DNA from: Sabellastarte sp. h YS-2021
Lineage: Eukaryota; Annelida; Polychaeta; Sabellida; Sabellidae
Direction of reading: 5' to 3'
NCBI GenBank assembly: GCA_964017235.1
Contig: OZ024931.1
Location: 139,316,033-139,380,032 of the forward strand
Length of the DNA: 64,000 nucleotides
Below the pieces are notes generated by a model that saw only the letters and a list, made by a program, of their open reading frames with translations, was not told the DNA's origin and did no database searches. Numbering within the stretch: position 1 is the first letter of the stretch; every line of letters begins with the position of its first letter. Positions 33,334 to 45,519 of this stretch are shown in pieces. A program made the translations under genes and the position numbers.

Positions 33334-36172
33334 CTCTCCCTAAAAGAGATAGATGATTATAAATTAAAAGGAGTAATAATAAGATCAAGAGTAAAATGGA
33401 TAGAAGAGGGAGAGAAAAGTTCAAAGCATTTTTATAATTTAGAAAAGAATAACTATTGTAAAAAAAATATTGGGAAATTGAAAATAAATCCAGAAGAAAT
33501 TATTACAAACCCAGAAAAAATAAGGGTATATCAGAAAGAATATTATGAAAATTTATTAAGCTCAAAGTTCAATAATAAAAATGTAAGTAATGAAAAATTC
33601 TTCACTGATATGCCAAATATCCCTCAACTTACAAATCAGCAAAAACAAAGTTGTGAAGGCAAGATTTCAATTAATGAATGTACAAAAATTTTAAAAACTT
33701 TTTCAGAAAATAAATCACCTGGTAATGATGGCCTGACTATTGAATTTTACAAACATTTCTGGAATAAAATAAACAAAATTTTAGTTGATAGTTATAATGA
33801 AAGGTTTGATAAAGGCATTTTGACCAATAGTCAGAGACAAGCTGTAATAACTCTCTTGCAAAAACCAGGAAAAGATCGTTTATTGTTACAAAATTGGAGA
33901 CCTATTTCCCTTTTGAATTTAGATTACAAAATATTAACAAACGTAATTGGTCAAAGAATCCAAGTAGTTTTACCAGACATTATTCATGAAAATCAATCTG
34001 GCTTTGTATCAGGTAGAAAAATAGAGCATTCAGTATAAAAAAGCAAACGGGTACTTTCTATTCATAGACTTTGAGAAAGCTTTTGACTCCATTGAATGGA
34101 ACTTCATATTCAAAGCTTTGGAGACCTTTAATTTTGGCAATGAACTAATAAAATGGATTAAAATATTTTACAATGATGTATATAGTTGCATCATAAATAA
34201 TGGGAAAACAACTCCATATTTCAAAGTTGGTAGAGGAGTTAGACAAGGAGATCCATTATCACCTTATTTATTTTTCATTTGTACTGAATTACTTTCAATC
34301 TCAATCAGAAACAATAACAAAATTAAAGGCATAAAATTAGGGGATACTGAGATAAAGCTAATACAATTTGCAGATGATTTAACCTGTTCATTTTCTGATA
34401 CTGAATCAGGAAAAGAAATGTTTAATACACTCCATAAATTTGAAACTTTCTCAGGCTTAAAATTAAATCAATTGAAAAGTCAAGGTTTGTGGTTATGTAA
34501 AATAAAAGAGAGTGTAAATAACTACTTTGACATAAATTGGACAACAAAACCAGTAAAACACCTGGGAATATATATTGGACACAATTCAGAAGAAGTAGAA
34601 AACCTCAATTTTACCTCTGCACTGAGTAACCTAGACTGTAATTTAAATCAGTGGAAAGGTAGAAATCTGTCATTAAAAGGGAAAGTTTTAATAGTTAAAA
34701 CTTTAGGATTATCCAAATTCAAACACTTATGTAAAGTTTTACATGTGCCTGATAAAATCAAACAACAAATTAACAAAAAGATATACAGTTTCATATGGAA
34801 TGGACAAACAGAAAAAGTAAATAGAAAAATTTTTATGCAGCATTATACCAAGGGAGGTTATAATATGCATGACTTTGACACGGTTGATAAGGCTAACAAA
34901 ATAGCTTGGGTATTAGAACTATTGAAAAGAAACACTTTGCTGTTGGCAACATTTCTCAAAACAATAACAGTTGGGACAAATTTGGATCTGTTTTTGAGAA
35001 GTAATTTTTCAAAACAAATGATTCCAAACTTCCATGTTCTTTCCCAGTTCTATAAAGATATGTTGTTAAACTGGATTGAGTTTACAAATGACAAAAATAA
35101 TATAAGTAGCAGTCATCGCTATGCACATTTAATATGGTATAACACTTTCATATATGGCCATAATAGTCCAATGGAATATTTTAACAATTGATTGTTTCAA
35201 GCCGGACTGTGGTTTGTTAGTGATTTATTTTATGATAATGATAAATTAATACCATTTAATATCTGGATGAAAAGAGGGGTGCTAGCCCAAGATTATTTGA
35301 CATGGAGAGGTTTAGTTACCACTGTGAGGCAAAAATCTATGAAATATATAAGAAACAATTCAGATGAAAAACTTCAAGATAAACCTCTTGTAAATTCATC
35401 TAAAGAAATAATAATTTCAATGAAGCCAAAACTATTTGAAAAAATAAAAGGAAAACAAATAACAAACTATCAGTAGTAACTGGAAAGATGTCTTCAAAAT
35501 GCCATGCATTATGCCTGTTGATAACTATATTAGAGATTTACAGTATAATATTCTGTTCAGAATTACGGCGACAAATAAACTTTTATACCAAATGGGAATA
35601 AAGAATAATCCAAATTGTCCTATATGCTTCTTATCAGTTCACACAGTAGAACATTTATTTTATGAGTGTAATACTACTAAAAATTTTTGGGTCACTTTGA
35701 GCTATATGTGGAAAATGTACATTCACAACAAGAATTTTAACATTGGTCTATCAGACATTATTTTTAAATACAGTAATTTTGCAGGCAAAATATTATATAT
35801 ATAAATCCTTTTTAAAAGAAAAAGCTGCTACAATAATGGGATTCTTATCTTACTTAGATCAGTATGTTAATATTCGTAGAAAATTGAAAATAACTTGTGA
35901 AAAACATATTCTAGATACACTTAAATCTTTTGTAACTACTGCAATTTGAAAATTTAAGCTGATTTTAATTGTGTTCCAAAAAAAATAACTTTAAATGTAA
36001 ATATACTCTAGCATATATACCTGCCTGAATGATGTGGAATTGTATTGTCTCTGTGTTTTGTTTTCTTGTCAGTTTGTATTGTCTGTGCCACGTGCCATTG
36101 TTTTTGTTATGTATGATAATTGTAATGTGCAAAAACTTAAAATATTAATAAAAAAAATGTTTGAAAAATAAA
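33334..36172 (+). mobile_element. LINE A, 3' part: reverse transcriptase, zinc-finger end and A-rich tail
   Basis: The second half of the LINE split by the LTR element; it resumes with LKEIDDYK and RSRVKWIEEGEKSS. RT motifs: KSPGNDGLTIEFYK, NWRPISLLNLDYKI, ENQSGFVSGR, FIDFEKAFDSIEW (A), GVRQGDPLSPYLF (B), LIQFADDLTCSFSD (catalytic FADD) and SGLKLN (D). A C-terminal Cys/His knuckle, C-x2-C-x7-H-x4-C (CPICFLSVHTVEHLFYEC, near 35615), is normal for L1/Tx1-like LINEs. There is a frameshift near 34036, a TGA at 35189, a stop near 35475 and a shift near 35800. An AATAAA-rich end marks the 3' terminus near 36172. Confidence 0.9.
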
Positions 36173-36214
36173 GGCAGGAGAGAGAAAAAAAACTTTTAAA
36201 AAAAAGAAAAAAAA

Positions 36215-36800
36215 AGCTGCTTCTGTGGCTTCCTTGGAGCCAATTAGCATGTAATCATCAATGTAGGCCCACATGTGATGATTTTTGGTTTTCATGAAGT
36301 AAGTGACAGCGTTGGACGTCATTTGAAATGCTGAGGACCCGTGGACCCAGCCGAACCTTCTTCTGACCTTGGTATTGACCTTGGCTTGTGATCTGACTAT
36401 TAGCCATTGTGATTTGCGATGCACTCAGTCTGTTTATAGCCCATTGGGTGCTATCAGCCCATGTGAGACGGCCCTCTTCTATGTCACACATTGCATGACT
36501 CTATGCGTCACGCACTGCCTGCCAGGGTAGGGAAGTCACATCCCTGAGGGCCAGAATGACCTGGAGTAAGGCCTGCCTAAGTAAGGTTGGATCCTGAATC
36601 TTGTGTACATTGGTAAGCTGGCCTACCGCCCATTGAGGTAATGAAAGGTCATCATATAAAACTTGCTTCTTCCCTTTGGAACCATGGTAGCCCTCGTTGG
36701 GCCAGCGATACTCAGGCAATGCAGTGGTTGTGTCTGTGGATTGAATCCTCAATTCAAAGTGGCCCTTCCCTCTTTCCATGAAATGAGTGAGGCGTCAATC
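36215..36800 (-). mobile_element. DIRS-type remnant D (gag and RT pieces)
   Basis: On the minus strand a gag-like piece with VLYDDLSLPQWAVGQL corresponds to the YDDLSVYQWSQG block of element A. A little further on is an RT piece with a FQMTSNAVTYF-like segment and AYIDDYMLIGS, the catalytic Y-x-DD box. The second ORF and most of RT are missing between them. It lies directly after the tail of LINE A. This is an old, heavily deleted fossil. Confidence 0.65.
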
Positions 36801-37263
36801 ATATTTGATTGGCCCAGAATCAATCAACAGGAAAGTTTTCCTGACAACGAGGAACAGTGTGCCTAGAAATTTGAGGTAGGTACAACTGCCTTAGCAGGCC
36901 CCTAAAGTGGCCATGCTAAGAAATGTTTCACAATAATAACTTTTTATTTGCTTTTTATGTAGAGGATTTTTATTAGATATAGCTCATCATTGGTTTACTT
37001 GCTGTCATCCTCCATTTTCTCCTTTGTTCTGGGTTTGGTGAAGAAAAATGACACTATCAGTGTGCTGTGAACTCATATTATATTGCTAATCTTCATGAGT
37101 GATATATTTTACATTTATATCTTATGAGTAATGTTTCATCACCATTATTTATGATTAATTAGTAAAATAAATCCATTTCAAGAAATGTTTTAATACTCCT
37201 GTATATATATGTTACCAATGATATAAAGCATCAATTTTGAACTGGAGATTACTCCAGCAATAT
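36801..37263. other. non-coding stretch
   Basis: AT-rich sequence without recognised features. Confidence 0.5.
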
Positions 37264-38918
37264 AAAGCAGCTGAACTCTATATAAATACATTTTCAGTGC
37301 CCCTACCCTTGTGACAATGATGTTGAGGACATAACAAGATATAGAAGAAATACCACTGGGATTAATATTTTAATAATCTATTCATCTAATCTTTATGTAC
37401 AATACTAAAGAGGGCATCTTTCTAGTTTAGGGTCACCTTAGTGATTTGGAAGAGACTGAGTTTAATGCCACCAGAAATTATAGAAGATATCACTTTACAG
37501 TCCATATACAAACTTTACATGTGACAAGTTAGTTGATTATATGTACAATGAGATAAGGTGGCCATAAGCATTTAACTTTAAGAAGCCTACTTACAACCAA
37601 TTTAAGGTGACCCTAAGTCAAGAATTTACTGTATGCTGTAAGAATAAGATAAATATATATACAGGAGGTAGATGCCAACCTCCACCAATTACATAAAATA
37701 TTAGGCATGTTCCTAGCTAAAACTCAAATAAAATCAGGGAGTCCATAGGAGAGTCCATTCCTGCCCTAAGCCTTATGTAGCCGAGCAATTCGACCCTTAC
37801 TCTTAACAATGACAGTGTGAACACGCCTATGATTTGACAAGCCCCTAAATACAATAGTTTAAGAAATCGAGACATTAAAACATTTGCTGCCGGGGCTTCT
37901 TGTTTAGTCTTGACTTTCAGTGCAGTCTCAATCCCAATGAAACCACTCCGACTCTGAAACTACACACACTTGTTAGCACAAGGAATACATACATGATACA
38001 ATTTATACAACATATCAACACATTTTTAATATGAAATTAGTCAACAGATTATGCTCATATGAAAGAGCCCCTGTGTCATTACGACCTGTGTCCCCAGTGA
38101 ATCTTATCCCGGGTAATTATATAGGATATAACACCCTGAATTAATGAGGTGAATGAAAAATAAGGCCCATTCAGGCAAGATAATTTTTGAAGGAGACAAG
38201 GAGGAAGTCCCCCTGCTAGCTAACAAGCGCCAATGCTGTGAACCCCATTGGTAACAAGCTAAGGGCACATACATGGAACTCACCCCCTCCCCTGCGCCAA
38301 AAAGGGTGTTGAGTTAGGTTCACAGAAGAACAACCTCCTGAAACTTGCTCCTAGTGAAATAAAGGATGAACCAGGGTGGGGGGAGGGTAAAAATTTGTAA
38401 ATTATATAACACACGTGTTGCCCCTTTGACATTGCAGTGTTGAATGAAAAAAGGGGTATTTTTGGCGGCAAAGGGTGTAGCAATATACCAATACCCAATC
38501 GAAGGTATTGATGACAAGAAGAGTCACTGGGGGTGCACTGAATAAGGTGGCGCCTAATGCTCCACTCCCCACAGTGCCCCTACCCTTGTGACAATGATGT
38601 TGAGGACATAACAAGATATAGAAGAAATACCACTACATGGGATTAATATTTTAATAATCTATTCATCTAATCTTTATGTACAATACTAAAGAGGGCATCT
38701 TTCTAGTTTAGGGTCACCTTAGTGATTTGGAAGAGACTGAGTTTAATGCCACCAGAAATTATAGAAGATATCACTTTACAGTCCATATACAAACTTTACA
38801 TGTGACAAGTTAGTTGATTACATGTACAATGAGATAAGGTGGCCATAAGCATTTAACTTTAAGAAGCCTACTTACAACCAATTTTTAAAAGCAGCTGAAC
38901 TCTATATAAATACATTTT
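37264..38918. repeat. unit with 310-bp terminal direct repeats and 31-bp flanking duplication
   Basis: The 309-base segment at 37295-37603 recurs at 38572-38884 (313 bases) almost unchanged; the visible differences are a 4-base insertion and about one or two substitutions. A 31-base sequence starting AAAGCAGCTGAAC stands just before the first copy (37264-37294) and again just after the second (38888-38918). The 968-base middle has no coding signature. The repeats do not begin TG or end CA. It could be a non-autonomous retroelement of unusual type, or a local rearrangement. Confidence 0.75.
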
Positions 38919-40984
38919 ATTTGTGTATACATAGCCTCTTTATAGGTTACAGAGTTTGTGAGATATTAATGAAAAACTGTCACTGTTGATGAGTTCATAA
39001 CTTTGTCTGTAGTGGCCCTGTCTGCATGTCTCTGTTTAGGCCACATATGTCTTGAAGTAGATAAATAAAAACAACTTTAGTGAGCATTCACAGTGTAATC
39101 TGTAAAATATTTTGTAATTGGGAATATTTGATATTTGTCTTGGTATGTGTCATAGATGTACACTTAACTATGTTGGATTTAGTTCACTTTTTCTCTGGTG
39201 CCACAGATTGTTTTATTACTTTTATCCTGTCATTCATTAAAGTAACAACACGTGATCACTACATAGTCTGATGTCATGCATTGTATAAATATTTGCACAG
39301 CTTCTGGCGTTTTACCTGCACCATTTCACACATTTACTGTGATTACATCGGATTTGTAAAATGGAAAAAAAAAAGTTTTTGCAAAAAAAGTTTATTAAGA
39401 GCTCAGTTTATTCAGACCAGTGGGAATCTGAATCCTATCATTCTTTAAAAGTGTAATCAGTACAAAATGTTGGAGGGTCGATACAAAACTTCTAAATATT
39501 CTCTTTATCAAAATGTGGACTACATATTCAAGCCTGATTATGTATGTTACGGGAATGCAATTGTCATTATTTACTCATGGTTGAAATAATACAAATACAG
39601 TGTCACTTTACACATTTTGGTCCAGTTTGTATATCATTTATAACCCTAGCTAATGTTTACAGAATAGAAAATTGGTAACTTGGAGTAAGATAGACAAAAT
39701 TAGCCACTTAAAAATTATACAATAAATGGCACAATTTGCTTCAATGTATCCAATAGATAATGTGAATGGCCTAAATTTGCAATGAAAATAATTAATTCAA
39801 CAGGAATGACCTAATTTGGTTTTAATAAAGGACATTTCATTCGTTGTTAATTTATCCTGCAGTGGGGTCTTTTGACTTTGTTACTCCAAATGTAAATGCG
39901 GTCAAAATAACTGCAAGCATAAGGGGATTTGCAACCTGAGAAATTCCAAACACAGTCATGTAGATATACTCTGTAACTTGTATTTTAAACATTTCTTATA
40001 ACAATTATATTTCCAGTTAATCTTAACCTAAAATTATCATTCTTAATGCAGATATGGTGATGTATTATGAGTTTACAGAAGATTTTTTTTACCACACAGC
40101 CAGCCATTATGAAAGTCTACTAATAATGAATAACTAGTAAAATTGCAGAAATAAATTTTGTATACATATAGACTTTATGCAAGCTATGCCTGTCACTGTC
40201 TATTTATTAAACCTCCTGACTGTGTCTTCTTGAATGGGTTCCATGTTTACCGATCATTCAATTTCCAATTTCAAACAAATTCACTGAGTGAGACTAACAA
40301 AGTAAGAAAGTGGCAAAATAGAACTTGAAAGATATATAACGGACATTTGTACTTTATTTAAAATGTCTCTTGTTAGTTTAACTCTTTATTGTCCCTTAAC
40401 AATGACAACACACACATGTCCCTGTGATTAGCAGTCCATACAATTCTGGGTTGTCCTCCTAAAATCTGTTGACTTTGGGTGACTTGTGATAATATAGTGA
40501 GCATAATTCTAAGGTACTGTCTAGGTGGATGCTTTGGTGTTGGCTGTCAGTTCGACCTTTAGTGTGGCTTGTGTACTTTATGACCTTGGCAAATTAGATG
40601 CTTGTCTTACATACATACAATGCTGGTCAGATCAAATGATGACCTGTACATCAGCGTACATACCAAGTTCAGAAACTGTGAAAAGCACGGCCTGTAAGGG
40701 TCCTGGTAGCATCCTTTGAAACTACCTTAAAGTATTTTACTTCTATAGAGTCACTGCTAGTTACCCCTATCGACTCAATTTATGCTTCATTGAGGCCAAA
40801 ACACCCTTCCTGGCATCATTTGAATGCTAGTATTTGATTAAGTAACGTCAACAAGATTTTTCTTCCCACCTCTAGTACATGGCTTACCTTTCCTCCTACA
40901 GTTCATCCCCACTGCAGAGTAGTGTGACATTGATTACCAGGGGCCAGGTTCAGACCTGGCACCCCCTAGTGCTCAATGAAATGG
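38919..40984. other. non-coding stretch, nothing recognised
   Basis: Low-complexity AT-rich DNA; open frames at 39080-39271 and 40525-40719 have no recognisable content. Confidence 0.5.
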
Positions 40985-42330
40985 GTATTCTAAATCCAAG
41001 AGATCAAAGATTTTATACTTCCCCATAATTCATTACTTTTAGAGCAGAAAAAAAACAAGTGTACATTGGTTTGTTCACCTACAAGGCATAAGCAACATAC
41101 AGATGTTTTTGATGTCTTCATCCTGAGAAGTTGTAGATTTATCCCCGTTAACCAATATATTGTCTTATATTGGAACCAAATCACAAATTTCTCCTTGATA
41201 CTGCGGAAATAGTTTTTATAAATATATTGCCAGGTTAATATGTCAGAGGTTAAACTTAAATCAGCTCCCATTTTTTTGGCTTAAAATGCTTCTCTTGAAT
41301 ATTAGTTTTGTATATTTTTGATATTATAAAAATCCCTTGTTCCTTTTCTTGACGTGTGCAAACGTTAGATTTCAGTTTGAAATATTGGACTTTGGGAGGA
41401 GTTAAGATTCAGATTCATTTATCCAATGTGTTTTTTCACTCACAAAATTGTCTATGGTACGTCAGAAAGTCTATACAGATATTACAGCACAAAGGAATGT
41501 TTTCCCCAGTCATTGCGATGCCATTGCTTATGTGATCTATACATAAAATATTTTATATAATTCTGGCATATATAGACTTTTATATGTGGGTTATACCACA
41601 AGGGTGCACACATTTTTCAAATATGGTACATTTCTGGCAATTCAATGTGAAATAAAAACTCCAGGCAGAAAGAAGTTCTTTCCAAAATAAGTTGCCCAAT
41701 CGTTTTTTTTTCTTTGTAGTGCCCAATCAGAGCCAAATAGAACTATTTCACTGATGTAGCAATATGTTTTGCAATTGTACCCAAGGGGCTGTTACTTTTA
41801 TGCTCAGATTATGATCGAAGAAACTTTCTAGCCTTTGATGAATCTATCAATATCTATTATTTTAACTCATCATCTAAATTGCTGGTGCACAATTGTTTTG
41901 ACGAGCTTTATCAGATTTTTGGTCCCATATAAATTTATTTTCCACTTTATAAGTTCATTTTGTACTTTTGTTTCTGCTTTACAATAGTTCATGCTTGTGA
42001 TTTTGCTAAGGTCAACGGAAAAGATACTTTTTATGAATCAAATTCTATTTTTACTCGGTTTAAATCTTTTCTATGTTCAGTTATGTCCACAGAAAATCTC
42101 TTCTAGTGGATCCAAATGAGTTTTGTCTTGTCAGTAATTATCCTAATTCCTGAAAATGATCCATGAACTTTCAAGGGGTAAAGTGCTACGCAAGGGATAA
42201 TGGTGGTGTTATCATCAGTGAATTCGGTGAGCTTATGAATTGTGTTACGTAGTTTTAAACCAGTTATTGAGTCATTATTCTTTATCCTAAGCAGTAGACT
42301 TTTATCACAAATTATAACCAGGTATGCAGC
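40985..42330 (-). mobile_element. LINE C remnant (RT and zinc-finger end)
   Basis: On the minus strand, near 42290-42100, translated pieces read ITGLKLRNTIHKL, FTDDNTTII (a degraded F/YADD catalytic box) and SGIRIITDKTKLIWI (RT box D). The C-terminal part at 41271-40990 ends in a knuckle, CCLCLVGEQTNVHLFFFC (C-x2-C-x7-H-x4-C), like LINE A and LINE B. The first catalytic residue has changed to T and several frames are crossed, so this is an old L1/Tx1-like copy, truncated at the 5' side. Confidence 0.7.
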
Positions 42331-42569
42331 ATATGTATCTTCCTGTCAACATCCCTTTTTGACACTGATAAATTCAAATGAAAAGCCACAGTTGCCTTGA
42401 TGTTTGTATTAAAACTTTGTATCCACTATGTAATGCTGGGACCAAAACCAAACAAGACAAAAGGTGTTTTGGTCCCCTAGCCCGAGCGCAAAGCCATCAG
42501 AGATACGAGTAATGCACTAGAATTTACGAAAGTCTCTGGACAGAAAGAAATTCTAACTTAGATACATCC

Positions 42570-42650
42570 CACAGCTGGTCCCGAACTTAGACGGGTCACC
42601 CATCCAAGTACTAACATAGCCCACTGCCGCTTAACTTCAGTGTGCAGATA
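42570..42650 (-). ncRNA. 5S rRNA-like sequence (pseudogene or 5S-headed SINE)
   Basis: On the minus strand GTTAGTACTTGGATGGGTGA matches the 5S rRNA box C region exactly, and GAAGTTAAGCGGCAGTGGG upstream resembles 5S box A, at the correct spacing. The 5' third of 5S and its closing 3' stem do not match, so it is not an intact gene. The boxes could still be read by TFIIIA/Pol III. A 5S-headed SINE is plausible, since the downstream sequence is unrelated to 5S. Confidence 0.75.
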
Positions 42651-42689
42651 AAGCGTCATCACTCTGTGCCACAATTTCTGAAAGTAAAA

Positions 42690-44245
42690 TGCAAGAAGGA
42701 CATATGTATGGGAAAAAGGCCAAAGGACATGTGTCATTTTAGGTATTGAAAGCAAGAGAGGGAAATTCAGAATGCACAGTTAAATTTCATCAAAGTCCGG
42801 AGACCGAAAAAAAAGTGGTCTGTAGAAGCGCAAGCTCTATTGAGGCTGGTGCTTAAAAATCTGAGAACTGAATACACATATTTCAGGAAACTGAATATAA
42901 ATCCTTTGCAAAGCCACCCAGCATAATAAGTATAATAAGTCATGCGCATGAGGTAATAAGTCATTCTCATGAGATGATCTTGCGATAACAGGGGATTTTG
43001 TGCACATCACTTGTCACATGAAAAAAATACATATTATAATGTCTAATCAGGGGCTCCGTACACTTGCAAGCTTTGGTTATAATTAAATACAATGTCATCG
43101 TCTTTCTGGGTGGTTTTTATGTGCCATGTGAAAGTTGGTGGTCGTAAATGTCATGTGATATCAGCAGTCTTGATCAACAAAATACATGTGTAAAAGTATT
43201 GCGAGTATGCTTTTTGTGCATATTACTATTATTTTGAGTAAGCTTTGACATTTAATCAAAAAGTCGCCTTTAAGTATAACAACAATGCAACATTATCGTA
43301 ATTTACCATTTACAATCAATACATTGTACCGGTCAAATACATTGTCTTTTCAATAAGATCTAATTCAATGGATAATGAAAGTTTCAAAGACTGTCATACC
43401 CTTGTGCTATGACCATACCAGAGTAAAGGTTTTATTTTTTTGAAGGATTTAAGCATCCTAGCCTGTGAACTAAACCTATTATTGTCCAATGTCCTAACAG
43501 CTTATCCACAATTCAAATGCACTGCCTTTTAAATAACACCAAATTAAATGGATATTGTTTTTTGTTGTATGTAGGGTGATTAATTAACTGAAATGCCTCA
43601 CTTTTGTAAACTGTTCTCCTCCCCCGAACTCTGGGTTACTCTGTGTTTTGAATTAAGAAGATGTCTTGCTTGCACTTAATCAATCAGGTCATGCATGTAG
43701 AAAACAAAGAGCCTTACTCGAAATGATTGAGGTGTGTTAAGTCAAATAAAAAAGTGGCAGATCAACTAATGGGATAAATAAATTTATGTTATGTTTTTTT
43801 TTTATGATTCTAATCAAGTATGAAAATTTTATCAAAATCTCCTAATATCACTCATTGAAAACTTCAGACAATGAAACCGAAATATGGGAGACATAAGAAG
43901 TTCTGTTAAGCCAGATTTTTGGAGGATCAGTTTTTGGTTAAGAGAGAGTGTACCGTATTAGTCACATACTCTCTCCAATATAATGACTACATAAAAAATG
44001 TTTAATTGTCTAGATATCGAGTCTATATAATGTGTATCTTGTATTCAGATTATTCCTGTTTGTTGGCTGCCTGAGTTCAATAGAATAATGACTGTCAAGA
44101 AAATAAGTTCCTCTTATTGGAAATGAAATGATTGATAAGGAATCAAATTGAATTAATTGTACAAATAGCAATTTAATTGTGATGAAATCTGTTATAGAGA
44201 AAATGTTCAGCTACTATTTGATATGAGTCGTTTTATTTTCAACAG
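42690..44245. other. non-coding stretch, nothing firm
   Basis: AT-rich. Near 42920-42975 a 20-base phrase (ATAAGTCAT...CATGAG) occurs twice in tandem. No coding signature is seen. Confidence 0.45.
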
Positions 44246-44282
44246 AAATTCATGGCTTACCTGGATCAGTGGTCAAGAATAT
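44246..44282 (+). other. possible 37-nt host exon (weak)
   Basis: TTTTATTTTCAACAG reads as a good splice acceptor and GTAAGTAATG as a near-consensus donor, enclosing 37 bases open in all three frames (for example KFMAYLDQWSRI or IHGLPGSVVKN). There is no homologue I can name and no supporting neighbour, so chance is quite possible. Confidence 0.2.
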
Positions 44283-45114
44283 GTAAGTAATGCATTATAT
44301 CACAAAAGCACAATTTCATGGCATCATATATCTTAAGAAATAAGATATTCTATGATTATGGTTGCATTTTTTTATTTTTTTTCTCGCATATCTGGATGAG
44401 TGCTAGAACAAGTGTTATTTGTTAATTACAGCTAGATCTCTTTTAATTAGACTGGTTCTGTGGACAATAATCTTCATTGCAGTTCTTGAGTGATGATGAG
44501 CCCACTTTATAGGGCCATTTCTGATTGGTGTTATCAGGCAATATTCACACAGTGGGACAAGATTCATTTAAGTAACAGCTTGCTTAGATGATAGAATAAT
44601 TGGATACAAATGCATCCGGATGTGAACAATATACTAAATCATGCTAAAATAAATCAGAAACAGTACTGACTGTCATTTATTTTAATATAAAAAATATCAA
44701 CAGACATAATTCATGTGCTTTATTGTTCCACTAGGACTGACCGTTTCCTGCCCTAGCCAAATCTAGTGAGTCATGACCATTTTTCGCCAGGTAAATGAAG
44801 GTTCTGTTTAACCTCCATGACAGGACATAGTACATCTTGGCTTGTCTAAAACCACCTACTGACTCGGGATCAAGCTGTTTTTCTGCAAGGAACTGTTTGG
44901 ACAAGCTGTATACCCCAAACCAACAAATTGTAGCTAATTGTAATAAGCCTCAGTGACAAACAGAATAGGACTCTAGTAGTGTCCCGACACTCCATGACCA
45001 GACTGATTAATTTTGGCAGACCAGATTTCCACTGTCAGGATACAATGACCATTATATTCACCCCTAGTTGCTATTGTTGATCACCATTTATCATTGCAAA
45101 GATGTCAGCTATAA
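44283..45114. other. non-coding stretch, nothing recognised
   Basis: No protein, RNA gene or repeat boundary is recognised. Confidence 0.45.
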
Positions 45115-45120
45115 GCCAAA

Positions 45121-45512
45121 GTAAGGGTGTTGCGGTAGTGATTTTTTCTTTCCGGTTTCACATCTAGTACTTCCCGGTCGGATACAGGTTAACCGTCTCT
45201 TACTTAACAAAACATGAGAACCAAATAGTTTTCTGTACTGTAAAACAGGAATTTTAACATGACACAGAATGGTCCTGAACTCTGACTGGCCAAACGACAA
45301 AATATATGGTTTCTCCAAATTATCGCTCCTTATGGCTGTCTTTTTTCAGTAAAAAGCAAATAAAAGTGGATTATGATGGCTATTTTATATGTAAGTTTAG
45401 TAAAATTACTTTATATTGAAGTGTAAGTGGAAAACCGGTAGCTGAACTTATGATGGTTTGCAATAATTTATTTACCGTACCAATGATAACAGTACTACAG
45501 CAACACCCCTAC
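45121..45512. mobile_element. MITE-like element with 20-bp TIRs and GCCAAA duplication
   Basis: GTAAGGGTGTTGCGGTAGTG at the left end pairs with the complement of the right end (GTAGGGGTGTTGCTGTAGTA) at about 17 of 20 positions. GCCAAA stands directly outside both ends (45115-45120 and 45513-45518). It is 392 bp long, with no coding. Size and ends fit a non-autonomous DNA transposon; the superfamily is unclear. Confidence 0.7.
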
Positions 45513-45519
45513 GCCAAAG

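Noticed and set aside
37295-38884. Reading the 310-base direct repeats as ordinary LTRs
   Set aside because: No TG...CA ends, no 4-6 bp target duplication, no coding or priming sites, and a 31-base flanking repeat instead.
40525-40719. Small plus-strand frame starting MDALVLAVSS
   Set aside because: No domain, no splice or promoter context, no support from neighbours.
42570-42650. A functional 5S rRNA gene
   Set aside because: Only the internal promoter region matches; the outer stem and first third do not.
45350-45390. A third exon-like segment with good splice signals
   Set aside because: It lies wholly inside the MITE-like element at 45121-45512, so splice-like signals there are most easily chance.
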